This document shows positions 6,707 through 13,034 of a DNA stretch of 13,151 nt, piece by piece. The stretch's first letter is position 1, and each line of letters opens with the position of its first letter. Made by a program: the position numbers and the translations under genes. The notes under the pieces are model-generated. The model saw only the letters and a list, made by a program, of their open reading frames with translations. It was not told the DNA's origin and made no database searches. The DNA is taken from contig JAITAY010000249.1 of NCBI GenBank assembly GCA_031283915.1, positions 1 to 13,151 on the forward strand, read 5' to 3'. The stretch comes from Tannerella sp. GTDB lineage: Bacteria > Bacteroidota > Bacteroidia > Bacteroidales > Tannerellaceae.

Positions 6707-6926
6707 GAAAATATATTTTATGCTCAGAAGATATATTTTCCGGCCAAAAAATATATTTTGTGGCGAAAAAATATATCTTGTGGCCAAAAGATATATCTTA
6801 TGGCGAAAAAATATATCTTATGGCCGGAAAATATATCTTATGGCCAAAAGATATATCTTACGGCCGGAAAATATATCTTATGGCCAAAAAATATATCTTA
6901 TAGCCGGAAAATATATCTTATGGCGG
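6707..6926. repeat. tandem array of eleven 20-bp palindrome-containing units
   Basis: Eleven consecutive 20-bp units start at 6707 and every 20 bases after that. The consensus is close to AARATATATCTTATGGCCR, with alternating GGCCGG and GGCCAA junctions. Five to six units in the middle are nearly identical, while those at the left end (6707-6766) have ATATATTTT and diverge most. A shorter degenerate unit may precede it at 6686-6706. Many units contain the perfect palindrome AAGATATATCTT or a one-base variant, plus a GGCC core. The period is not a multiple of three and all frames stay open through it, which creates spurious reading frames. There are no unique spacers, so it is not CRISPR. The array lies between two divergent transcription units and could be a protein-binding array or a variable-number tandem repeat. 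Confidence 0.92.
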
Positions 6927-7136
6927 GGTACGCTTTTATTGGGGGATTACGAACGCCCCCCCATTCTTCATAATAATGATACCGCGTACAGTATATTCAA
7001 TTATTCATTGCGGGGAACCCGAGCGACCTGTCCGGACGTTTATCAGACCTTCCCGAAGGTTTATTGGAACTGCTATCTACCAACTGCTATCTACTAACTG
7101 CCTGTTTCTGCGCAAAATCTCCCCGCGCACAGGATA
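6927..7136. other. intergenic remainder between the tandem array and the NIF3 promoter
   Basis: There is no supportable gene here. It contains GCTTTTATTGGGGGA (6932-6946), the reverse complement of 13035-13049; two degenerate copies of repeat R (6979-6995 and 7109-7138); a small CCTTCCCGAAGG hairpin near 7050; and a degraded CTATCTACCAACTG/CTACTAACTG tract (7073-7100) like the TAGTTAG tails next to intact R copies. Confidence 0.7.
6979..6995 (-). repeat. dispersed repeat R, partial copy
   Basis: ATACCGCGTACAGTATA matches the palindromic half of repeat R (minus orientation) with one change in 17. The GTTTTGTGCATAAA half is absent. Confidence 0.65.
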
Positions 7137-7138
7137 AT
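7109..7138 (-). repeat. dispersed repeat R, degenerate copy
   Basis: Aligned without gaps to the minus-orientation copy at 3845, about 21 of 30 bases agree (TGCGCAAAA... CCGCGCACAGGATAAT). It is preceded by CTACTAACTGCCTGTTTC, matching CTACTAACTACCTGTTTT before copy 4, so the whole composite is recognisable. Confidence 0.65.
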
Positions 7139-7156
7139 CATTTATCATTCATCATT
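7137..7156 (+). repeat. 20-bp inverted repeat, right copy, upstream of the NIF3 promoter
   Basis: ATCATTTATCATTCATCATT is identical to the minus strand of 6597-6616. It lies 20 bp upstream of the -7 box at 7177-7184. Together the pair frames the tandem array and points outward to both promoters. Confidence 0.75.
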
Positions 7157-7176
7157 CATTTGTGGATAATCTCCGT

Positions 7177-7184
7177 TATTTTTG
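7177..7184 (+). promoter_or_regulatory. Bacteroidetes-type -7 promoter box for the NIF3/zinc-ribbon operon
   Basis: TATTTTTG matches TAnnTTTG in full. It is followed by CACGGACAAATAG and the ATG at 7205, giving a leader of about 14 nt. A TTTG at 7159-7162 lies closer than the usual -33 spacing, so the upstream element is unclear. Confidence 0.65.
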
Positions 7185-7204
7185 CACGGACAAATAGTTA
7201 TGGT

Positions 7205-8299
7205 ATGAAAATAAAAGATATGCTAATCGAAATAGAACGGCTTGCTCCGCTGCCTTTGCAGGAAAGTTTCGACAATGCCGGCCTGCAGGTCGGGGACGTG
7301 GAACGGGAGGCCACCGGCGTGCTGATTTGCCTGGACGTGACGGAGGCGGTCGTGGATGAAGCCGTAGAGAAGGGATGCAACCTGATAGTCTCCCATCATC
7401 CGCTAGCCTTCAAGCCTTTCAGATCACTTACGGGGCGGACGTACATCGAACGCTGCCTGATAAAAGCCTGCAAATACGACCTCGTAATTTATGCCGCCCA
7501 CACGAATCTCGACAATGCGTATGGAGGTGTCAATTACCGTTTGGCCGAACTCGCAGGACTTCAGCAGGTACGCACGCTCAGCCCGCAAAAGGACGCATTG
7601 TTGAAACTGTCCGTATTTGTACCCGAAGCCCATGCCGAAACCGTCCGGAACGCCCTGTTCGACGCCGGCGCCGGGCATATCGGCAACTATGATTCGTGCA
7701 GTTTCAACCTGACGGGCGAAGGGACTTTCCGCGCCGGCGAAGACGCCCGGCCGTTCTGTGGCGGGACAGGTAAATTGCACCGGGAAAGAGAGGTACGCAT
7801 CGAAACCATTCTGCCGGCATTCCGCAGGAGCGCCGTCACCCGTGCCTTGCTTTCCGTCCATCCGTATGAAGAACCGGCGTTCGACTTTTATCCGTTGAGC
7901 AATACGTGGCACACGGTCGGCTCGGGCATTATCGGCGAACTGCCTGACGGTGAAGAAGTGCGTGATTTCCTGTCACGCATCCAAACGCTTTTGAAGGCGG
8001 ACGGCCTCAAGTATTCGGATTATCCCGGAAAGTCCGTCCGGCGAATCGCCGTATGCGGCGGCAGCGGCGCTTTCCTGATTCCGGATGCGATGGCGGCAGG
8101 CGCCGATGTGTTCATCACCGGCGAGGCAAAATACAACGATTTCTACGACGTGGAAGACCGGATGCTGCTGGTCGTTGCCGGTCATTATGAGACGGAAATA
8201 TGCACAAAAGATATTTTCTTTGATGTCATATCGAAAAATTTCCCTACCTTTGCCGTGCAAATTTCAAAAACGAATTCAAACCCAGTTAAATACTTATAA
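7205..8299 (+). CDS. NIF3-like dinuclear metal-centre protein (YbgI/DUF34 family)
   Basis: This 364-residue protein belongs to the widespread NIF3 family, which forms hexameric rings with a two-metal site per subunit; a GTP cyclohydrolase-like role has been suggested, but the cellular function is unsettled. Metal-ligand motifs are visible: SHHPLAF (63-69), AHTNLDNAYGGVN (98-110), and the C-terminal AGHYETE with His327 and Glu331. Between the two halves, about residues 125-230, lies the extra CutA1-like domain found in longer bacterial members; the VHPYEEPAFDFYPL stretch closes it. The ATG at 7205 is chosen because it follows the promoter box at 7177-7184, and MKIKDMLIEIERLAPL is the usual family start; an upstream in-frame ATG at 7064 would add 47 unrelated residues. 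The zinc-ribbon gene starts 3 bp after the stop, so they form an operon. Confidence 0.95.
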   Translation: MKIKDMLIEIERLAPLPLQESFDNAGLQVGDVEREATGVLICLDVTEAVVDEAVEKGCNLIVSHHPLAFKPFRSLTGRTYIERCLIKACKYDLVIYAAHTNLDNAYGGVNYRLAELAGLQQVRTLSPQKDALLKLSVFVPEAHAETVRNALFDAGAGHIGNYDSCSFNLTGEGTFRAGEDARPFCGGTGKLHREREVRIETILPAFRRSAVTRALLSVHPYEEPAFDFYPLSNTWHTVGSGIIGELPDGEEVRDFLSRIQTLLKADGLKYSDYPGKSVRRIAVCGGSGAFLIPDAMAAGADVFITGEAKYNDFYDVEDRMLLVVAGHYETEICTKDIFFDVISKNFPTFAVQISKTNSNPVKYL

Positions 8300-8302
8300 G
8301 AA

Positions 8303-9073
8303 ATGGCCAAAAAAAAGGAGGTTACAGAAAAAGAATTTACAGTGGAAGAACGGCTGCGTTCGCTGTATCAGCTTCAATTAATTATGTCGGAGGTTGATAA
8401 AATCAAGATACTCCGGGGAGAATTGCCGTTGGAAGTGCAAGACCTGGAAGATGAAATTGCAGGTTTGGGAACACGTCTTCAAAATTATCAGGCAGAAATC
8501 GATGAAAGCAAAAAAGCCGTACATGTACAGAAAAACAGGATTCTCGAATCGACGAATCTGATTGAACGATATAAAGCACAGTTGGAGAACGTGCGGAACA
8601 ACCGGGAGTTCGACAACTTATCGAAAGAAATTGAATTTCAGGGTCTGGAAATAGAATTTGCGGAGAAGAAAATCAAGGAATTCAACGTAGGCATTGACAG
8701 CAAAAAGGATGAAATCAAGCAATGTAAGGCGCTGCTGGATGGGAGAAAAGGGGATTTGGAACAGAAGAAGAGCGAGTTGAATGAAATCATTTCCGAAACG
8801 CGGCATGAGGAAGATAAGTTGCGTGACAAGGCCAAAAGACTGGAGGAAACGATTGACCCCCGCCTGCTGACGGCTTTCAAACGGATTCGCAAGGGTGCCC
8901 ATAACGGCCTGGCGGTGGTGGATATTCAGCGCGATGCATGTAGCGGCTGTTTCAACAAGATCCCGCCACAGAAGCAAATGGACATTAAGTTAAGAAAGAA
9001 AATCATCGTCTGCGAATATTGCGGACGTATCATGATAGATCCTGAACTGACTCAGAAGCAGGGAAAACAGTAA
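8303..9073 (+). CDS. coiled-coil C4-type zinc-ribbon protein
   Basis: This 256-residue cytoplasmic protein consists of a long coiled coil (about 28-190, rich in Glu, Lys, Leu and Ile, including NNREFDNLSKEIEFQ) and a C-terminal C4 zinc ribbon with Cys213, Cys216, Cys237 and Cys240 (CSGC and CEYC, 20 residues apart). This architecture is that of the DUF164/CT398-like family. Members often neighbour NIF3 genes, as here, but their biochemical role is poorly known; the chlamydial member has been linked to RNA polymerase sigma-54 and type III secretion. The ATG is 3 bp after the NIF3 stop and the gene ends just before an intrinsic terminator (9096-9135), so it is the last gene of a two-gene operon. 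Its low-GC, Lys/Glu-rich codon pattern reflects the coiled coil rather than transfer. Confidence 0.94.
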   Translation: MAKKKEVTEKEFTVEERLRSLYQLQLIMSEVDKIKILRGELPLEVQDLEDEIAGLGTRLQNYQAEIDESKKAVHVQKNRILESTNLIERYKAQLENVRNNREFDNLSKEIEFQGLEIEFAEKKIKEFNVGIDSKKDEIKQCKALLDGRKGDLEQKKSELNEIISETRHEEDKLRDKAKRLEETIDPRLLTAFKRIRKGAHNGLAVVDIQRDACSGCFNKIPPQKQMDIKLRKKIIVCEYCGRIMIDPELTQKQGKQ

Positions 9074-9095
9074 TCATACCCTACCGCACCAGACA

Positions 9096-9135
9096 AGGAA
9101 TGCAGCTCCCGGATTTTGCATTCCTGTTTTTTTTT
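9096..9135 (+). terminator. intrinsic terminator abutting the tilS start codon
   Basis: AGGAATGCA (9096-9104) pairs perfectly with TGCATTCCT (9117-9125) around a 12-base loop and is followed by G and nine T residues (9127-9135). The tilS ATG begins at the next base. It ends the NIF3/zinc-ribbon transcript, or acts as an attenuator if tilS is read through. Confidence 0.85.
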
Positions 9136-10467
9136 ATGATTTCCACAGTTCGCACATACATCGTAACACACCAGTTGCTCCAACCCGATGACAAGGTGAT
9201 TGTCGGTGTGAGCGGCGGCGCCGATTCCATCGCACTGCTGCACGTATTGACGCACGCAGGTTATGCCTGTATCGTTGCCCATTGCAATTTTCATTTGCGC
9301 GGCGCCGAATCCGACTGCGACGAACAGTTTGTTGCACAGGTTGCGGCTTCCCTGCACCTGCCATGCTGCCAAATAGATTTTGATACGGCCGAATACGCCG
9401 GGCGGAAACGCATTTCTGTCGAGATGGCAGCCCGCGAATTACGTTATCAGTGGTTCGAGGAATTGCGGAACAGGTTTCAGGCGCAGGCTATTGCCGTAGC
9501 GCATCACCGGGACGACAGCCTCGAAACGGTGTTACTCAACCTCATTCGAGGAACAGGCATTCGGGGACTGTGCGGCATCCGTCCGAAAAACGGTTACCTG
9601 ATTCGCCCTTTCCTCTCGCTGAGCCGCCTGGAAATCCTGCAATGGCTCTCCCGACAGGGATTGGCTTATCGGATCGACAGCAGCAACTTGTCGGATGAGT
9701 ATATGCGTAATTTTATTCGCCTGCGTCTTCTGCCCCTGATGGAAGAACTGAATCCTTCGGTCCGGGAAGCTATCACGCGGACAGCCCGGCATCTTTCCGG
9801 CATCGAATCGCTTTACGCGGACTGGATCGAAAAGGAACGCGAACGCATCATGCCCGATGCAAAACGCATTGACATTCATAAACTAATGCAGTCGCCTGCG
9901 CCTCAGACCCTCTTATATGAACTTATTCGTTTGCACGGATTCACGCAGGCGCTTTCCGAATCTGTCTTCGAATCGCTACAGGGCGAACCGGGAAAAATCT
10001 TTTATGCACCGGACGCTTCCTGCCGGATTATTAAAGACCGTGATTTCCTTTTGTTAGCATCCTGTCCCGCGAAAAATGAGCGCATCTATACGCTTGGCGC
10101 GGATGATTCGTTAACGCAGCCCGTCAGATTAAGTACGCAAAAAAAAGCGATCGATGCCCGTTTTGAAATAGAGAAAAAAGCCTCCGTCGCATCGTTTGAT
10201 TTCAATAAACTTACGTTCCCGTTGACTTTGCGTACCTGGCGGAATGGCGACTGGTTTATTCCGTTCGGGATGCACGGGCGTAAAAAATTGAGTGACTATT
10301 TCACCGATCGCAAATTCAGTCTTGTCCGGAAAGAACAGACCTGGGTGCTTTGCAGTGGGAAAAACATTATCTGGATTGTCGGCGAACGCATGGATAACCG
10401 TTACAGGATTAGCCCGTCGACCAAATTTGCGTTGATTGTGAATTTTTTTGACGATAATTTTTCGTAG
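9136..10467 (+). CDS. tilS: tRNA(Ile)-lysidine synthetase
   Basis: TilS attaches lysine to C34 of the CAU-anticodon tRNA-Ile using ATP, switching it to read AUA; it is normally essential. The 443-residue protein has the PP-loop SGGADS (26-31) in VIVGVSGGADSIALL. VAHCNFHLRGAESDCDEQF follows, then the signature AVAHHRDDSLETVLLNLIRGTGIRGLCGI (described here as HHRDDSxET...RGTG), and the C-terminal TilS domain with WRNGDWFIPFGMHGRKKLSDYF and IWIVGERMDNRYRI near the end. The ATG at 9136 gives MISTVRTYI, typical of the family; an in-frame ATG at 9100 lies inside the terminator stem and would add LPDFAFLFFF from it. No convincing promoter lies between the terminator and this start; GGATTTTG (9111-9118) matches only part of the -7 consensus. 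The rho promoter overlaps the region just after the stop. Confidence 0.96.
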   Translation: MISTVRTYIVTHQLLQPDDKVIVGVSGGADSIALLHVLTHAGYACIVAHCNFHLRGAESDCDEQFVAQVAASLHLPCCQIDFDTAEYAGRKRISVEMAARELRYQWFEELRNRFQAQAIAVAHHRDDSLETVLLNLIRGTGIRGLCGIRPKNGYLIRPFLSLSRLEILQWLSRQGLAYRIDSSNLSDEYMRNFIRLRLLPLMEELNPSVREAITRTARHLSGIESLYADWIEKERERIMPDAKRIDIHKLMQSPAPQTLLYELIRLHGFTQALSESVFESLQGEPGKIFYAPDASCRIIKDRDFLLLASCPAKNERIYTLGADDSLTQPVRLSTQKKAIDARFEIEKKASVASFDFNKLTFPLTLRTWRNGDWFIPFGMHGRKKLSDYFTDRKFSLVRKEQTWVLCSGKNIIWIVGERMDNRYRISPSTKFALIVNFFDDNFS

Positions 10468-10482
10468 TCTCAAAAAGATATG

Positions 10483-10490
10483 TACTTTTG
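10483..10490 (+). promoter_or_regulatory. Bacteroidetes-type -7 promoter box for rho
   Basis: TACTTTTG fits TAnnTTTG exactly and lies 16 bp after the tilS stop. A weak TTTTTCG (10457-10463), about 19 bases upstream inside the end of tilS, could be the -33 element. It implies a rho leader of about 145 nt. Confidence 0.65.
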
Positions 10491-10573
10491 TCGCGTCTTA
10501 TTCTACGAAGACAAACAGATATATTCAGTAACGTAGAAATATAATCCTATTAATTGTAATTTATTATTAACAA

Positions 10574-10627
10574 GGCAAGTGCAACGCGAAGTGTTGTTTT
10601 GGAAAACATTTTCAGGGTGCAGTTGCC
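10574..10627 (+). promoter_or_regulatory. structured 5' leader of rho
   Basis: GGCAA-G-TGCA (10574-10583) pairs with TGCA-G-TTGCC (10618-10627) across one mismatch, closing a domain whose inside can form GTTTT/AAAAC. The closing stem ends 14 bases before the rho ATG, close enough to affect ribosome access. Autoregulation of rho through its leader is known in E. coli; whether this leader does that is inference. Confidence 0.45.
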
Positions 10628-10641
10628 ATTTATGAAGAAAT

Positions 10642-12651
10642 ATGCAAAAATACAACATTCTAGAACTTAACGGAAAGCAACTTCCGGAATTGCAGGGAAT
10701 AGCAGAAAGTTTAGGTATCAAAAAAGTCAAATCTCTTGAAAAGCAAGATTTGGTTTACAGAATTCTAGACGAACAAGCCATCTCGCTGGCCGGCCTCCAG
10801 ATAGAAAAAGAGAAAGAAAAAGAAGTACGCAAAATGGAAAAACAAAGCCAAAAAGGACGTAGACCCAAGAAAACCGAAGCGGTGAAAGAAGTCGAGGCGG
10901 TACAGAAAGAAGTCGTCGCTGCACCGGCGCAGCCGGTACGCAGACCGGGTCGCCCTCCGAAAATTCAAACGACTGCTGCCGTACCAGCCGCCGCTGCTGC
11001 AACGGTAACAACCGAAACGCCCGTCGTTGAAAAAGCGACCCGTAAACCGGCACGGCAATCATCCAAAGCTGTTCAGGAAACGTCGCAGCCGGTTGAACCC
11101 GTCGCAACAGCGCCAGCGCAGACTGTTCAGCCGGAAGAGATCCAACCGGTTGAGGTCGTAGAACAAATACCTGTTGCGGAACAGGTTTCCGAACCGGCCC
11201 CCGTGACACCGGTCGAACCGGTTGCTCAAGCTGAAGAAAGCAGCCGTGTCGAAGAAAGTTCTCCGGAAAAAACGGTTGTAACGGAAATTGTTCCTACGAC
11301 CGAGCAAAAACCGGGTCGTATCATTTTCAAACATGCAAGCGATACCAATTCCGTATTGGACCAAGTGCTTCCCGTACAGCCCACTCTGCCGCAGCGTCCC
11401 GAAAAGCAAGAGAAACAGGCCGGTGGTGAAGCCGCGAATGGTCAGCCCTACCGTCCACAGCAGGCAACCTATAATAATAACAAACAACGCAATGGCAAAG
11501 CCCAGGAGAAAACGTACGATTTCGACGGGATTCTGACCGGTTACGGCGTCCTCGAAATCATTCAAGACGGATATGGCTTTCTCCGCTCGTCTGATTACAA
11601 TTACCTGACTTCTCCTGATGATATCTACGTATCACAGTCGCAGATCAAACTGTTCGGACTCAAGACGGGCGATGTGATTGAAGGCGCCATCCGTCCGCCG
11701 AAGGACGGTGAAAAATATTTCCCGCTGGTAAAAATCGACCGGATCAACGGACGTACCCCCGAAGAAGTACGTGACCGCGTGCCTTTTGACCATTTGACGC
11801 CGCTTTTCCCGGAAGAAAAATTCATGCTGACGGCACAACGTTCTCCCAAAGTGCATGACCACATTGCCGTACGTGTAGTCGATTTGTTTTCGCCTATCGG
11901 CAAGGGACAGCGCGGCCTGATCGTGGCACAACCCAAAACGGGTAAGACGATGCTGCTGAAAGACATCGCCAATGCTATTGCTACGAATCACCCGGAAGTA
12001 TACATGATTGTCCTTTTGATTGACGAACGTCCGGAGGAAGTAACCGACATGGCACGCAGTGTGGATGCGGAAGTGATTGCTTCTACGTTCGACGAACCGG
12101 CCGAACGGCATGTGAAGATTGCCGATATCGTGTTGAACAAGGCCAAACGTATGGTCGAATGCGGACACGACGTGGTGATTCTGTTGGACTCCATTACCCG
12201 CCTGGCACGCGCCTACAATACCGTGCAGCCGGCTTCCGGAAAAGTGCTTTCCGGCGGCGTGGATGCCAACGCGCTGCAAAAGCCGAAACGTTTCTTTGGC
12301 GCCGCCCGCAACATTGAAAATGGGGGAAGCCTGACGATTCTGGCAACAGCGTTGACCGAGACCGGTTCAAAGATGGACGACGTGATTTTCGAAGAATTCA
12401 AGGGAACGGGCAATATGGAATTGCAGTTAGACCGCAAGCTGTCGAACAAGCGTATCTATCCGGCGGTTGATATTGTCGCTTCCAGTACGCGTCGCGACGA
12501 GCTGTTGCAGAATGGAGCCACGCTGAATCGTATGTGGATTCTGCGGAAATATCTGTCCGACATGAATTCCCTCGAAGCCATGGAGTTTGTGAAGAAACAG
12601 ATGGAAAATACCATCGACAACATGGAACTGCTGGTATCCATGAACGGATAA
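10642..12651 (+). CDS. rho: transcription termination factor Rho with long low-complexity insertion
   Basis: Rho is a hexameric RNA helicase that ends transcription. This 669-residue protein is far longer than E. coli Rho (419). In order: a Rho_N/SAP-like domain (1-50); a Lys/Glu-rich linker (54-78); a long disordered insertion rich in Pro, Ala, Val, Glu and Gln (about 79-290); a cold-shock-like RNA-binding domain (about 294-365, GVLEIIQDGYGFLRS); and the RecA-like ATPase. Walker A is AQPKTGKT (429-436), Walker B VVILLDSITR (Asp516), and the Q-loop/R-loop segment KVLSGGVDANALQKPKRFFGAARNIE runs from 534. Such insertions are typical of Bacteroidetes; in B. thetaiotaomicron the insertion drives condensate formation needed for gut fitness. 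Within it RRPGRPPK (100-107) and GRRPKK (72-77) resemble AT-hook cores. The gene has its own promoter, a structured leader and two downstream terminators. Confidence 0.99.
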   Translation: MQKYNILELNGKQLPELQGIAESLGIKKVKSLEKQDLVYRILDEQAISLAGLQIEKEKEKEVRKMEKQSQKGRRPKKTEAVKEVEAVQKEVVAAPAQPVRRPGRPPKIQTTAAVPAAAAATVTTETPVVEKATRKPARQSSKAVQETSQPVEPVATAPAQTVQPEEIQPVEVVEQIPVAEQVSEPAPVTPVEPVAQAEESSRVEESSPEKTVVTEIVPTTEQKPGRIIFKHASDTNSVLDQVLPVQPTLPQRPEKQEKQAGGEAANGQPYRPQQATYNNNKQRNGKAQEKTYDFDGILTGYGVLEIIQDGYGFLRSSDYNYLTSPDDIYVSQSQIKLFGLKTGDVIEGAIRPPKDGEKYFPLVKIDRINGRTPEEVRDRVPFDHLTPLFPEEKFMLTAQRSPKVHDHIAVRVVDLFSPIGKGQRGLIVAQPKTGKTMLLKDIANAIATNHPEVYMIVLLIDERPEEVTDMARSVDAEVIASTFDEPAERHVKIADIVLNKAKRMVECGHDVVILLDSITRLARAYNTVQPASGKVLSGGVDANALQKPKRFFGAARNIENGGSLTILATALTETGSKMDDVIFEEFKGTGNMELQLDRKLSNKRIYPAVDIVASSTRRDELLQNGATLNRMWILRKYLSDMNSLEAMEFVKKQMENTIDNMELLVSMNG

Positions 12652-12685
12652 CGCTACCGCTCAAAGTATAGGGCACACGCTTTAC

Positions 12686-12727
12686 CGGCGCCGGGAATAT
12701 CATCAAATCCCGGCGCCGTTTTTTTTT
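12686..12727 (+). terminator. rho gene intrinsic terminator
   Basis: CGGCGCCGGGA (12686-12696) pairs perfectly with TCCCGGCGCCG (12708-12718) around an 11-base loop, and nine T residues follow. It is a strong terminator 35 bp after the rho stop. Confidence 0.95.
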
Positions 12728-12898
12728 CAAGGATACCGGATATAAAGAATGGAGACAGGAAAAAAATACACACTGTGACCATTCGAAATGCACCCTTGCA
12801 GGCAACGTTTCGCAGAGACGCTGGGCATTATAGCGCTTTTTCCGGATAACGCTTTTTTTGAGGCGCTGTTTGGACCCGGTTTGTCTGCGAATGAAACG
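12728..12898. other. intergenic spacer between two terminators
   Basis: I see no gene with family support in this stretch. A weak paired element joins GAATGG (12748-12753) to CCATTC (12779-12784) with CAG/CTG inside. It lies between two strong hairpins, so any RNA made here would be short and bounded. Confidence 0.5.
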
Positions 12899-12950
12899 AA
12901 AATAAAACGCCACCGGTTCGGATTTTTCCGTTCCGGTGGCGTTTTATTTT
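12899..12950. terminator. strong bidirectional hairpin terminator
   Basis: AAAATAAAACGCCACCGG (12899-12916) pairs with CCGGTGGCGTTTTATTTT (12933-12950); inside, a TT/TT internal loop is followed by CGGA/TCCG around a TTTT-type tip, giving about 22 pairs. T-rich 3' flanks exist on both strands, so it can stop transcription from either side. Confidence 0.88.
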
Positions 12951-12960
12951 AAAATACATT

Positions 12961-12992
12961 TATACTGCACGCGGTATAGTTTTGTGCATAAA
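12961..12992 (+). repeat. dispersed repeat R, copy 5 (plus orientation)
   Basis: It is identical over 32 bp to copy 1 at 3286, more than 9 kb away. It is again in a gene-free interval after a terminator and is followed by GGGGTAGTTAG. Confidence 0.92.
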
Positions 12993-12996
12993 GGGG

Positions 12997-13034
12997 TAGT
13001 TAGTAGCTAGTAGTTAGTAGTTAGTAGTTAGTAG
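12997..13034 (+). repeat. TAGTTAG short tandem repeat tract
   Basis: TAGTTAGTAGCTAGTAG is followed by repeated TTAGTAG units of about 7 bp. The same kind of tract flanks repeat R at 3819-3836 and in degraded form at 7073-7100, so it belongs to the same composite element. It contains frequent stop codons in several frames. Confidence 0.85.

Noticed and set aside
6707..6926. possible CRISPR array
   Set aside because: Units are contiguous 20-bp repeats with no unique spacers, and there are no cas genes nearby.
6612..7097. 161-residue reading frame across the tandem array (also 6619-6903 and 6758-6973)
   Set aside because: It consists largely of the frame-independent 20-bp repeat and crosses decayed repeat R sequence; no family similarity, and it overlaps two other equally open frames.
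7064..7204. 47-residue N-terminal extension of the NIF3 protein
   Set aside because: It runs through a decayed repeat and the promoter box at 7177-7184 and does not resemble the family; the ATG at 7205 gives the normal N-terminus.
9100..9135. upstream ATG start for tilS
   Set aside because: It lies inside the terminator stem and adds LPDFAFLFFF encoded by the hairpin and T-run; MISTVRTYI at 9136 fits the family.
12398..12913. 171-residue minus-strand frame over the end of rho and its terminators
   Set aside because: It covers the antisense of conserved Rho codons and two hairpin terminators; no domain is recognisable.
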